From assembly GCA_041396685.1 (NCBI GenBank), contig JAWKYD010000007.1, positions 62,001-126,000 of the forward strand: a DNA stretch of 64,000 nucleotides, read 5' to 3'. The first letter of the stretch is position 1. Each line of letters opens with the position of its first letter. The stretch comes from JAUIAI01 sp041396685. GTDB taxonomy: Bacteria; Pseudomonadota; Gammaproteobacteria; Burkholderiales; Burkholderiaceae_E. Below the pieces are notes generated by a model. It ran no database searches and was not told where the DNA came from. It saw nothing but the letters and a program-made list of their open reading frames with translations. The translations under genes were made by a program, and so were the position numbers. Shown piece after piece: positions 17,629 to 26,107 of the stretch.

Positions 17629-18060
17629 TCATGTCAGCGCTCGTGGTCGTGCCGGCGCGGCGCGATACCAGCCCGTGATCATCGAACGCAGCTCGTTGAG
17701 CGGGCCGGCCGGAATCACCATCGCGATGTGAGCCACGAAGAAAGCGACGATCATCAGCATGCCGCCGAAATGCAGCAGGCGAACCGTCTGCCGGCCGCCG
17801 AACAGATCAAGCAGCCAGGGCCAGCTCGATTCGACCCCGGGTGACATGGTCAGGCCCGTGAGAACCATGCCCGGCACGAGAACCAGCAGGACCAGGGCAT
17901 AGCTGAGTCTCTGTAGGACGTCGTACTCGCGACCACGGTCGATGCGCAGGCGCCGATGATCACCGATGTCGCGCGACAGCCTGCTCATGACCATGAACAG
18001 CAACGACACCGCCCACGTCCAGTGGCTGACACGCGTCCAGATCGACTGACGGTAGATCAG
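17629..18060 (-). CDS. Cytochrome b561-like membrane subunit, internally shortened, probable CTG start
   Basis: The conserved N-terminus LIYRQSIWTRVSHWTWAVSL is encoded upstream of the first ordinary start (GTG 18009) and contains the helix-1 His expected to bind haem b. The only start that keeps it is CTG 18060, whose last two bases belong to the TGA of the preceding gene, like the ATGA overlaps of this operon. This gives 143 residues. Family members are about 200. After MVMSRL the sequence jumps to RDIGDHRRLR, so helix 2 and its loops (about 60-70 residues) seem deleted in frame. The C-terminal part (VLVPGMVLTGLTMSPG, LLHFGGMLMIVAFFVAHIAM, LRSMITGWYR) is typical. The expected role is electron exchange between quinones and the molybdopterin subunit. 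Confidence 0.75.
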   Translation of the reverse strand: MIYRQSIWTRVSHWTWAVSLLFMVMSRLSRDIGDHRRLRIDRGREYDVLQRLSYALVLLVLVPGMVLTGLTMSPGVESSWPWLLDLFGGRQTVRLLHFGGMLMIVAFFVAHIAMVIPAGPLNELRSMITGWYRAAPARPRALT

Positions 18061-19565
18061 CTCGCCGGACGCGCGACCGATGCGGCGTGTTGCGCTCGAT
18101 CCTCCGGCGACTTGGCCGGCGCCCGGGGGCCGTGGCTGTCACCTTCAGGCGCGATGGGCCGCCGCGACGCCGCATGGCGGGGCAGGTGCTCGCCCGGCAC
18201 CATACGCACCGGCCCGGCGTTCGCCCCGCGGTCGCGATCGTGCCGGACCGCGATCGTGGTGTGCGAGCGTCCGAAGTGTGTTTCGAATGCGATGCCCATG
18301 TCTTTGAGGAGCGGCGTCGGCAGTTCGCCGCCGGCACAGACGATCACGGCATCGTTGCGAATGGAACGTTCATCGCCGCCGGCTCGTAGCAAGACGTGGT
18401 CGTCATCGATGCGCAATACCTCGGATTCCAGACTGACGCGCAGGCGTGCATCGTCCGCCAGTTGCGCGAGTCGGTCGCGATTGGCGGGCTTGACCCGCGA
18501 GAATGCGCGGCGACGATACGAGAGCGTGACGCGGGTTCCCGGCTGTTCGGCGAGCGCGATCGCCGCCTCCAGTGCGCTGTCGCCCCCGCCCACGACCAGC
18601 ACCCGCTGGCCGCGATACTGCTCTGCATCGATCAGCCGATAGACGACCTTCGCTGTGTCCTCGCCCGGTACGTCGAGCCGCCGTGGCGTGCCGCGACGGC
18701 CGATCGCCAGCAACACCGCGCGGGCGGACAAATCGCCGTCGCTGGTTCGAACCTCGAAGCCGCCGTCACCTCGTGCGCGAACGCCCTGCATGCGTCTGCC
18801 GAAGATGATCCGAAGGCCGGTTCGAGCGACGATGTCCTGCCAGATCGACAACAGCTCTTCCTTCGAAATCCGGCCGAGCTGCAGTCTGCCCACCAGCGAT
18901 AGAACGACCGGCGCGGTCATCGCGATCTTGCCGCGCGGGTAGTGGAACACGGTGCCGCCGAGCGAGGACTCCTGTTCGATGATCCGATAGGTCAGGCCGA
19001 GCTCGATCGCCGCGAGTCCGGCCGACAATCCGGCCGGGCCCGCGCCCACGATCAGCACGTCACAGTCGGTCGCCACCGCGCCGACGTCGGCGAGCCGCCG
19101 CGCGATCGCCTGCATCGCCTGGCGTCCCTGCTCGGCAGCCTTGCGAATCAGGCCCATGCCGCCCAGCTCGCCGGCGATGAAGATGCCCGGCACGTTGGTT
19201 TCGAAGTCGCAGCTCAGGCGGGGAATGTCGATACCGCGCGTGGCGGTGCCGAACACCAGCTGGATCGCGTCCATCGGACAGGCGGCCGCGCACGCACCGT
19301 GGCCGATGCAGGCCGAGCCGTTGACCAGTACGCCCTTGCCGTCGACGACGCCAAGAGCTTTCTCCGGGCAGGCACGGGTACAGGCCCCCGAACCGATGCA
19401 TGCCGCATCGTCGACCACAGGATGCAACGAGGGCGGCTCGAGCAGCCCGGCGGCCTCAGCCTCCTGCAGGCGATGCCGGTCCGCGCTCCGTGCGCTGGCG
19501 CGATGTCTGAAGTAGAGCAGGAGAATCGTGGCCAGAGCCGCGGCGTAGAGGGCGGCCTCGTTCAT
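18057..19565 (-). CDS. FAD/NAD(P)-binding oxidoreductase with N-terminal membrane anchor and ferredoxin-like domain
   Basis: A 502-residue protein: one transmembrane helix (residues 4-21), then two ferredoxin-like motifs, CIGSGACTRACP at 56-67 and CIGHGACAAACP at 86-97, then a thioredoxin-reductase-type flavin domain with VGAGPAGLSAGLAAIELGL and NAD(P)-binding VGGGDSALEAAIALAE. In both iron-sulfur motifs the second cysteine of CxxCxxCxxxCP is replaced (Ser59, His89), so 3Fe-4S or differently liganded clusters are possible. ATG 19565 overlaps the stop of the TPR gene and the stop overlaps the cytochrome b start. It probably links pyridine nucleotide and flavin to the cytochrome chain at the inner membrane, possibly for reverse electron flow. 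Confidence 0.88.
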   Translation of the reverse strand: MNEAALYAAALATILLLYFRHRASARSADRHRLQEAEAAGLLEPPSLHPVVDDAACIGSGACTRACPEKALGVVDGKGVLVNGSACIGHGACAAACPMDAIQLVFGTATRGIDIPRLSCDFETNVPGIFIAGELGGMGLIRKAAEQGRQAMQAIARRLADVGAVATDCDVLIVGAGPAGLSAGLAAIELGLTYRIIEQESSLGGTVFHYPRGKIAMTAPVVLSLVGRLQLGRISKEELLSIWQDIVARTGLRIIFGRRMQGVRARGDGGFEVRTSDGDLSARAVLLAIGRRGTPRRLDVPGEDTAKVVYRLIDAEQYRGQRVLVVGGGDSALEAAIALAEQPGTRVTLSYRRRAFSRVKPANRDRLAQLADDARLRVSLESEVLRIDDDHVLLRAGGDERSIRNDAVIVCAGGELPTPLLKDMGIAFETHFGRSHTTIAVRHDRDRGANAGPVRMVPGEHLPRHAASRRPIAPEGDSHGPRAPAKSPEDRAQHAASVARPAS

Positions 19566-20422
19566 CCCGGCTGCCGCGACGACATCGGCGTGGCATCGGT
19601 GGGGACGGCGACTTTTGCCCGGGCCTCCTCGAGCGCTTCCACGGCGGGCGCCCGCAACGGGTGGTCCTCGGGCGCGGTCGCGACCAGATTCTCCCAGTAG
19701 GTCACGGCGGATCTGTAGTCGCCGGCACTGAACGCCGCACTGGCGGCAAGCGACAGCGCCTTGGTGTTGACCGGATCGATCACCAGCGCACGCTGAACGA
19801 GATCGCTCGGCCGACCCTCCAGGCTGCGCCCCTGGGTGACGGCGAGCGCATCCGCGTAGTCGGCAAGCAAGGATGCATCGTCGTTGCTCCCGGTGAGCGC
19901 ACGCTCGAATGCCGGCACCGCCTTGTCGTGCTCTCCGAGCACGCTGTAGGAGCGTGCCAGAATCGCCCATCCTTGCGGATCGTCTGGCTGTTCGTCCAGG
20001 CGATTGCGCAGGCTTTCGACCATGCGGCGGATGTCGTCGAAGCCGGTGGCGTGCGGCGCCGGTCCGCTGTCTGCTGCCCCCGGCTTGGCCGCCATGAACG
20101 CGCTCAGCGAACCGGCCCATGCATTGCCGTCGCCGAGCGCGCCGCCCACTGCACCAACCGCGGCGAGTCGCGGTGCCGGTGTGGCCGGTGAGCGCATCAC
20201 GGCAGCCGTACCGAGACTGGCCGCGACGGCCACCACCACCAGCGTCAGTGCCGGCGTCAGGCGTCGCTTGAGCGCCGTCGGCCCGCTGACCACGCTGGCC
20301 ACGACCTGCTGCTCCAGCTCACGGCGCGCGTTGCCATGCTCGTCGTCCGACAGCACACCCTCGTTGCGCAGGCGATCGAGTTGGTGAAGGCGTGCACGCA
20401 GATCGTCCAGGGATTCATTCAT
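19562..20422 (-). CDS. CcmI-like TPR membrane protein (cytochrome c assembly)
   Basis: A 286-residue protein. The first 45 residues (LDDLRARLHQLDRLRNEGVL ... ARRELEQQV) resemble the cytosolic segment of CcmI. A transmembrane helix near residue 60 follows (LTPALTLVVVAVAASLGTAA), then a periplasmic TPR region with PDDPQGWAILARSYSVLGEH and YADALAVTQGRS, both usual in CcmI/CycH. CcmI presents apocytochromes for haem attachment, which suits an operon with two very haem-rich cytochromes. The start at ATG 20422 is supported by AGGA upstream; an earlier in-frame start would overlap the porin gene by a few bases. Confidence 0.82.
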   Translation of the reverse strand: MNESLDDLRARLHQLDRLRNEGVLSDDEHGNARRELEQQVVASVVSGPTALKRRLTPALTLVVVAVAASLGTAAVMRSPATPAPRLAAVGAVGGALGDGNAWAGSLSAFMAAKPGAADSGPAPHATGFDDIRRMVESLRNRLDEQPDDPQGWAILARSYSVLGEHDKAVPAFERALTGSNDDASLLADYADALAVTQGRSLEGRPSDLVQRALVIDPVNTKALSLAASAAFSAGDYRSAVTYWENLVATAPEDHPLRAPAVEALEEARAKVAVPTDATPMSSRQPG

Positions 20423-20442
20423 CGAGTCGATTCCTGTGTTTG

Positions 20443-23010
20443 TCAAAGGTCGTAGCGCAGCCCGAGCGAGTAGCCGATGCGGCGCGTCGATTCCTCGGTG
20501 GTCCGGGTCTGGTCGTTGAAGTCGACGCGATGCGCGCGTCCGGTCTCCCAGGTCAGGTTGCTCTCGAGGGAGAAATGCTTCCAGCCGCGGTAGGTCACGC
20601 GCAGGCCGGGGGTCCAGCGCTCGTTCGTGTCGCCGTGGGTCGATTCATCGCGGTAGAACTGCAACGTCGGCTCCAGTTGCCAGTTCTGACCGACGCTATA
20701 CGAGCCATTGACGGAGATCAGCAGACCGCTCAGCGTGCTGCCCGAGATATGACTGGCGGTGATCACGTTGACGTCGCGTCTGGACAGCAGATTCAGTCCG
20801 ACCAGCGACAGGGTGCTGGTCAGCGTCCGGCCGCTTGCCGGGCGCCCCTGCTCGAAGCCGGCCAGGCCGGGAATCGGCGGAATGGCGCCGGTCTCCACGC
20901 TTTGCAGACTGGCGCTCGCACGCCAATGCTCACCGAACGGCCTGGTGGCGCCGATGCTCGCCTGGCTGACGTAGGGCGTGGTGGCCGCGACACTGCCGCG
21001 CAGCGCCTCGGTCGTGGTGCCGTTCAACACATCGGACAGGGTCGAGGGCAGCACCGGATTGGCGGGGTCGATGAATGCGAGTGCATTGCCCAGGCTCAGC
21101 ATCGTCAGCGCGCGCCGGTCGAACAAGGCATTGAAGGTCGTGCCTTCGTCGCGCAGCCAGGTCGCCTGCACGCTCGTGATGTTGGTGCGTTGGAAGTCGA
21201 GGTCGTAGTCGATCTGCGAGAACACCGAAACCCCGCCGTTCAGGTAGCGGCCCTCGAGGCCCACCGCCTGGCGGTCGGTCGCGCCGTCGATGCTCTGGCG
21301 GATCACGTAGACGCCCGCGCCCAGACCCGGTCCGATGCCATCGACGTCGACCGAGGCGCCGACGAAGTCGCGTCGGGTCTGGAACAGGTCGTCCGCGGGC
21401 TGACCCGCGACCACGCCGAGCGTCCAGTCGGGGATGCCGCGCCAGGCGAGCCGGGCGCCGTCGAAGCGGCCCATGACCCCACCGCCGCGTGGCGACTGTC
21501 GGCCCAGGCGCAGGTCGAACTTGTTCTCATATGACTTGTAGTCGAGATACGCCGATGACAAGCGCTGGCGATTGCGGTTCGAGCGCTCGAAGTCGGCGAG
21601 ATAGGAATCGCGGATCACGAAGCCCAGTTCGCGCGACTCGTTGCGATCGCGCCAACGCAGATCGACGTCCGAGATCAGCTGGCTGCTCTTGTCCGGGGTC
21701 AGGACCTCCTCGCCCGCCGCCACCGGCAATCCGCTGATCGGCGAGTCCTCGAAGTCCTGGCTGCGATAGCGGCCATTGCCGCCGTAGTAGGTGCTCGATG
21801 CTGACGCACTGACGGTGGTCTCCGATCGCCCATTGCGCTCGCGGACCGGTGCCGCCGCTGCGGCGACGGTCGTCGTCGCGCTGTCGATGGTGGCGAGATG
21901 TTGACGGACGCGGTCCGCGCCTTCATTGCCCGGGTAGGTCTCAAGATACGACTCGAACTCGATGCGCGCCCGCCGCGGATCGCCAGAGCGCAGTCTTGCA
22001 AGACCGGCCAGTTCGAGTGCCTCGGGGTGCTGCGCGGTCGGCGGCAGATTCAGCAGCTCATCCAGGAGATCGAGCGTGGTGCCGTAGTCCTGCTCTTCAA
22101 AGGAAGCTCGCGCGCGCTGCAGGAGTCCGGCGGCCAGTCGCTCGTTCGATCGGTCGGCGGCAGGGCCTTGTGTCCCGGTTGGCGCGGGACGCACCCGTCG
22201 CGCCGCAGCCGCCGTGCCGCGCTCTACCGCTTCGGCCCCGCGCGCTGCTGCCTGCGCGTTGCGTACGACAGCGTTCGGGAAGCGCGTGAGCGACCGGGCG
22301 ACCCGCTCGGCCTGCGCGCGGGACGCGAAATCACCGGCGACCCATTCGACCGCCGGCCGGCCGGCCCGCTCGATCGGCCGTCGGGAGATCCGTATGCCCT
22401 GCAGGCTGCCCGGAATCACCGGCGCCTGGTCCCCTGTCGTGGTCACGGTGAGAACGATCTCGAAGCGGGTGTCGGCACCGTCGTCGCCGGTCTCGCCGAT
22501 TGCACCCGTCACGGCTGCTTGCGACGGGCGGACGCTCGCCCCAAGCCCCTTCAGACGCAGCACGATCGACTGGCGGTCGCGGCCGGCGCGCACGTCGATG
22601 TCGAGCGGCGCACGCGCCGCGAGCACGATCTCGCGGGTATCGGCGCCAGGTGTGCCGCGGTCTTCGATCGCCATGTGCGGCAGACCGTTGCGCGGACCGA
22701 GGCGCCGCGTCGTGCGATTGCCGTCGGCGCCGTTCACCGGTTGGCCCACCAGGCGATAGACGATGCGCACCCGGTCGCGCGAGGCGGTCTGATCGGAGCG
22801 TAGCAGCTGAATGTCGGAGGCAAAGCGCAGCACCAGCAGCGCGTCGCCACGGTCGCGCAGTACGTCGATGCCATCGAGGGACTGCGCGGCGACGAAGCCC
22901 GCGATCGCAAGCAGCAGCATCGCCACCACGCTGCGACCCACCGTCGACCAGACCCCCGCTGCGATCGGCACGTAAGCCACCAGGAATCGTCGTGCTCGGC
23001 TATCGTTCAT
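20443..23010 (-). CDS. Outer-membrane beta-barrel porin with N-terminal TPR domain (conduit porin)
   Basis: An 855-residue protein. A signal/anchor helix lies at residues 25-42 (VVAMLLLAIAGFVAAQS). Next come a periplasmic region with a SPOR/AMIN-like look, an Ala/Arg-rich link, and a TPR unit near residues 290-370 (RARASFEEQDYGTTLDLLDE ... RARIEFESYLETYPGNEGAD). The last 450 residues are a long series of alternating amphipathic strands rich in Tyr, Arg, Gly and Asp, ending RIGYSLGLRYDL, as expected for an outer-membrane barrel. The neighbouring 17- and 21-haem cytochromes make it a good candidate for the porin that sheathes a transmembrane cytochrome. It begins close to the stop of the 17-haem cytochrome. 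Confidence 0.85.
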   Translation of the reverse strand: MNDSRARRFLVAYVPIAAGVWSTVGRSVVAMLLLAIAGFVAAQSLDGIDVLRDRGDALLVLRFASDIQLLRSDQTASRDRVRIVYRLVGQPVNGADGNRTTRRLGPRNGLPHMAIEDRGTPGADTREIVLAARAPLDIDVRAGRDRQSIVLRLKGLGASVRPSQAAVTGAIGETGDDGADTRFEIVLTVTTTGDQAPVIPGSLQGIRISRRPIERAGRPAVEWVAGDFASRAQAERVARSLTRFPNAVVRNAQAAARGAEAVERGTAAAARRVRPAPTGTQGPAADRSNERLAAGLLQRARASFEEQDYGTTLDLLDELLNLPPTAQHPEALELAGLARLRSGDPRRARIEFESYLETYPGNEGADRVRQHLATIDSATTTVAAAAAPVRERNGRSETTVSASASSTYYGGNGRYRSQDFEDSPISGLPVAAGEEVLTPDKSSQLISDVDLRWRDRNESRELGFVIRDSYLADFERSNRNRQRLSSAYLDYKSYENKFDLRLGRQSPRGGGVMGRFDGARLAWRGIPDWTLGVVAGQPADDLFQTRRDFVGASVDVDGIGPGLGAGVYVIRQSIDGATDRQAVGLEGRYLNGGVSVFSQIDYDLDFQRTNITSVQATWLRDEGTTFNALFDRRALTMLSLGNALAFIDPANPVLPSTLSDVLNGTTTEALRGSVAATTPYVSQASIGATRPFGEHWRASASLQSVETGAIPPIPGLAGFEQGRPASGRTLTSTLSLVGLNLLSRRDVNVITASHISGSTLSGLLISVNGSYSVGQNWQLEPTLQFYRDESTHGDTNERWTPGLRVTYRGWKHFSLESNLTWETGRAHRVDFNDQTRTTEESTRRIGYSLGLRYDL

Positions 23011-23013
23011 CGT

Positions 23014-24516
23014 TCACCATTCGCGGTAGGGCTGACCCTCGTTGCCGAGCGGGCGATGGCAGCCGGAGGTCGAGCAGTCGATGGCACCAGTGCTCGACCT
23101 GCGATGCGTGAGCGTGCGCGTCTGCATGTCGCCCAGATAGTTGCTGCCCGAGAGATGGCAACCCTTGCACCAGTCGGCGCCAGAGCCCTGGCTGCCGTTG
23201 TGATTCATGCTCATCGAGCTCCAGTTCGTGGTGCTGCGGTGGCAGGCGTTGCAGTCCAGCGCCGCACCATTGAGCAGCTGGCTCTCGGGAATGTGGTTGG
23301 CGGGCTTCGCCGACGCGCCCTGGGATGCAAAAGCGCCCGAATGACAGTTCTTGCACGACGTGGCTGCCACCGCGGCGTGATCCATGGTCACCGACACGGT
23401 GAAACCGGTTTGTGAGCGGTGGCAGGTATCGCAAGGCGGCGCGCCGGGCGTCGTCGGAATGTGCGATGCCGGTTTGCCGACAGCGGTGGAACCGTTGTGG
23501 CAACTGTCGCAGGTGCCGGTGCCGACCGCGTTCGCCGGCGAGTGCGCGAACGTGGCCGCCGACCAGGGTTGATTCGCGTTGTGGCACTGCTGGCAGGTCG
23601 TCACGCCGACGTGGTTGGGCGTGTTCGGCTTGCCCTCGGCGCCGGCGTAGGCGCCGTTGTGGCAGATCTGGCAGTCGGTGGCGATCGAGAAACTGTCGTG
23701 TACGCGGGCCGGCAGCCAGTTCGAGGTACTGCGGTGGCAGGCGTCACAGCCGGCCGACGCGATTTGCGCCACGGCCTGCACCGGCACGTGATTCGCCGGC
23801 CGCCCGGTGGCCGGCGGATAGGCACCGGAGTGGCAGCTCGTGCATTGTCCGACGACCACGGTCTGGGTGTGATTCCAGGTCGTCGGAGACCACCGCCTTG
23901 TCGAGTGACAGCTGCCACAGTTCAACCCGCCATCGGGAATGTGGGCGGCATTCTTTGCGCTTGCCGACCGGCCGTTGTGACACGAGCCGCAGACCGTGGT
24001 CGCATTGAAGCGGTTGTGGTCGACTCTCGCAGCAGCCCAGCTGGCACCGCTGCGATGACAGTTGTCACAGCTATCCTGGGTCGGTGGGTGCGCAGCGGGT
24101 TTGCCTTCGGCGGTGAGGCCGTTGTGGCAGCTGATGCAGTTGCCGGGGAGCACTCCGAGATGCCGGAAGCGGGCGCCGACGAATGCGCGGGTCGTGTGAC
24201 AGCTTTCGCAGCGCTCCAGAGTTGGTATATGACCCGTGCCGATCACGGAATTGCCCTGCGACAGCCTCGATCCGCTCGTATGACACGAGCGGCAGTCACG
24301 CGGGGTGCCCTGAAAGATGCCGCCGACGTGACACGACTCGCATTCGACGTGGCGATGGGCGCCCGTGAGCCGGAAGCCCGTTCGAAGATGGTCGAACGCT
24401 TCGGAGCCTTGCGCCGCGTGGCCTACAGCGCCGAGCAGCGCCAGTAACAGCCAGATCAGTGCCCGTGCCAGCAGGCCGGCCGGCCGATGCCGCATCGGTG
24501 TGCGCGTCCCACTCAT
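23014..24516 (-). CDS. Multihaem c-type cytochrome, 17 haem sites
   Basis: A 500-residue exported cytochrome. The signal peptide covers about residues 15-35 (LIWLLLALLGAVGHAAQ). I count sixteen CxxCH sites from CESCH to CKGCH and one CxxxxCH near the end (CSTSGCH), so 17 haems. Sites alternate between HNG-type loops (CHNGRSAS, CHNGSTAV) and CHRS-type loops (CHRSGASW, CHRSTSNW), a regular repeat of cytochrome c3-like modules that could form a haem wire. ATG 24516 overlaps the stop of the 21-haem gene (ATGA); upstream sequence in this frame is only the other cytochrome gene read out of frame. It may be the periplasmic or the outer-surface cytochrome. Confidence 0.93.
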   Translation of the reverse strand: MSGTRTPMRHRPAGLLARALIWLLLALLGAVGHAAQGSEAFDHLRTGFRLTGAHRHVECESCHVGGIFQGTPRDCRSCHTSGSRLSQGNSVIGTGHIPTLERCESCHTTRAFVGARFRHLGVLPGNCISCHNGLTAEGKPAAHPPTQDSCDNCHRSGASWAAARVDHNRFNATTVCGSCHNGRSASAKNAAHIPDGGLNCGSCHSTRRWSPTTWNHTQTVVVGQCTSCHSGAYPPATGRPANHVPVQAVAQIASAGCDACHRSTSNWLPARVHDSFSIATDCQICHNGAYAGAEGKPNTPNHVGVTTCQQCHNANQPWSAATFAHSPANAVGTGTCDSCHNGSTAVGKPASHIPTTPGAPPCDTCHRSQTGFTVSVTMDHAAVAATSCKNCHSGAFASQGASAKPANHIPESQLLNGAALDCNACHRSTTNWSSMSMNHNGSQGSGADWCKGCHLSGSNYLGDMQTRTLTHRRSSTGAIDCSTSGCHRPLGNEGQPYREW

Positions 24517-26099
24517 CGCCGGCCCCCGGAATCGAGCGGTTCGGACCATGTCTCGGTCGAGTGACAGCGCTGGCAGGCGAGCCCGAAACGCCGGTCGTGG
24601 ACATCGTCCGCAACGTGGCACGCACCGCAGCGCGAGTCGACGCGCGGAATCGGTGCGCCGGCTTTCACCGGCTGCACATGGCAGCTCTCGCACTTCGAAC
24701 GCCGATGGGCACCGTCCAGAGCGAAGCCCGTGCTCCGGGCGTGATTGAAGTGCCACGATCCCCAGTCGCGCGGATTGTGGCAACGCTGGCAATCCGATCC
24801 GAGCCTGCCGCCGTGATCGTCGTCGTCCGCATGGCAGGCCTCGCAGCGCGTCGGCGTATCGCCCATGTCCGGGTTGCGGTGGCAGGCCTTGCACTCCGTT
24901 GCGGCATGCCGACCGAGTAGTGCGAACCGGGTCCTCGAGTGATCGAAGCGCGAGTTCGCCCAGCCGCTATCGTCGTGACACTGTTCGCAGCGCGGTCCCA
25001 GGCGGCCATCGTGACGATCGTCGGCGCGATGGCAGCTCACGCAGGTGGCCACCGTGTCGCGCATCTGCTTCGGAGACTGGTGGCAGCTGGCGCAGCGAAC
25101 GGGTTTGCGGGCGTGGGCATTGCGCAGCGGGAAGCGGGTCTTGTCATGCTCGAAGCCCGCCGCTGGCTTCCAGGCCCGCGAGTCGTGACAGCTCGCGCAG
25201 TCGCTGCCGAGCGTGCTCTCGTGGGCATCGTCATCGCGATGACAGGCGATGCAGGCGCTGGCCAGCCTCTGCTCGCCAACCGGGGCCGTGTGACAGACCT
25301 GACATTCGATGGCCGCGTGCCGCCCGCGCAGGGCGAAGCGGGCGTCGCGACGGTGGTCGAAGCTCGTGTCGGACCAGCGTGTCGTCGAGTGGCAGTCGGC
25401 GCAACCCGGTCCGAAGCGCTTCTGGTGGCGATCATCCTTCGCGTGACATGAGACGCAGGTCTTGTCGGCCTCGTCATAGCGACGCGTCGCGTGACAGCTG
25501 TCGCACCTCAGCGGCATGTGCGCGCCGGTGAGCGGAAAGCCGGTCTTGCCGTGATCGAAGCGTGCCTGGTTCCAGGCCTTCTCGGTGTGGCAGCTCGCAC
25601 AGTCGTTTCCCAGGGCGCCCTGGTGCACGTCCTGCTCGCGGTGGCAGGCGTGACAGGTCGAGGGAGCGTCCCGGCGACGGGTGTTCGGTCGATGGCAGGC
25701 CGTACAGGTCAGCGCGGTATGAGCGCCCCGCAACGTGAAGTCCGTCTGTCGATGATCGAACTCGGCATCACGCATCGTGCTCGGTGCGGTCCGGCGACCC
25801 GCGTGATCGGTATGGCAGATGCGGCACTCGCGCTCGACGCGCCTGCCGTGCAGGCCGGTCCTGGCGGCGATGTCGTTGGCGACTTCCTGGTGGCAGGCCA
25901 GACAGAGCTCGTTCTGTGCGCTGCGGTCGAAGCGGGCATGGCAGGCGGAGCATTCTTCTTCGAAGCGCGCGTGTGCGCCGATCAGCGGCCCTGGCGAGAG
26001 CAGCGACTCCAGCGAAACGGCTGCGGCGGTGGCAGGCACGAACGAGGCGATCACCAGCAGGCCCAGTCGAAGAAGGATGGCAAGGCGGAACACGAGCAC
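24513..26099 (-). CDS. Multihaem c-type cytochrome, 21 haem sites
   Basis: A 528-residue exported cytochrome with a signal peptide (LLRLGLLVIASFVPATAAA, residues 10-28). I count 21 CxxCH motifs from CSACH near residue 50 to CQRCH near the C-terminus. The protein is built of similar modules, each with a pattern of the type FDH..T.F.L.G.HA...C..CH, then C..CH..DD.H...G..C..CH....W; the extra His residues of FDH and H(A) are likely distal haem ligands. The start is GTG 26099, nine bases after the stop of the membrane cytochrome. It probably spans the periplasm and feeds the porin-cytochrome partner. Confidence 0.93.
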   Translation of the reverse strand: MLVFRLAILLRLGLLVIASFVPATAAAVSLESLLSPGPLIGAHARFEEECSACHARFDRSAQNELCLACHQEVANDIAARTGLHGRRVERECRICHTDHAGRRTAPSTMRDAEFDHRQTDFTLRGAHTALTCTACHRPNTRRRDAPSTCHACHREQDVHQGALGNDCASCHTEKAWNQARFDHGKTGFPLTGAHMPLRCDSCHATRRYDEADKTCVSCHAKDDRHQKRFGPGCADCHSTTRWSDTSFDHRRDARFALRGRHAAIECQVCHTAPVGEQRLASACIACHRDDDAHESTLGSDCASCHDSRAWKPAAGFEHDKTRFPLRNAHARKPVRCASCHQSPKQMRDTVATCVSCHRADDRHDGRLGPRCEQCHDDSGWANSRFDHSRTRFALLGRHAATECKACHRNPDMGDTPTRCEACHADDDDHGGRLGSDCQRCHNPRDWGSWHFNHARSTGFALDGAHRRSKCESCHVQPVKAGAPIPRVDSRCGACHVADDVHDRRFGLACQRCHSTETWSEPLDSGGRR

Positions 26100-26107
26100 C
26101 GTCAGTG

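Noticed and set aside
24517..24894. Upstream extension of the 17-haem cytochrome frame
   Set aside because: It lies entirely inside the 21-haem cytochrome gene and encodes Arg/Pro-rich sequence without CxxCH motifs; the signal peptide begins at 24516.
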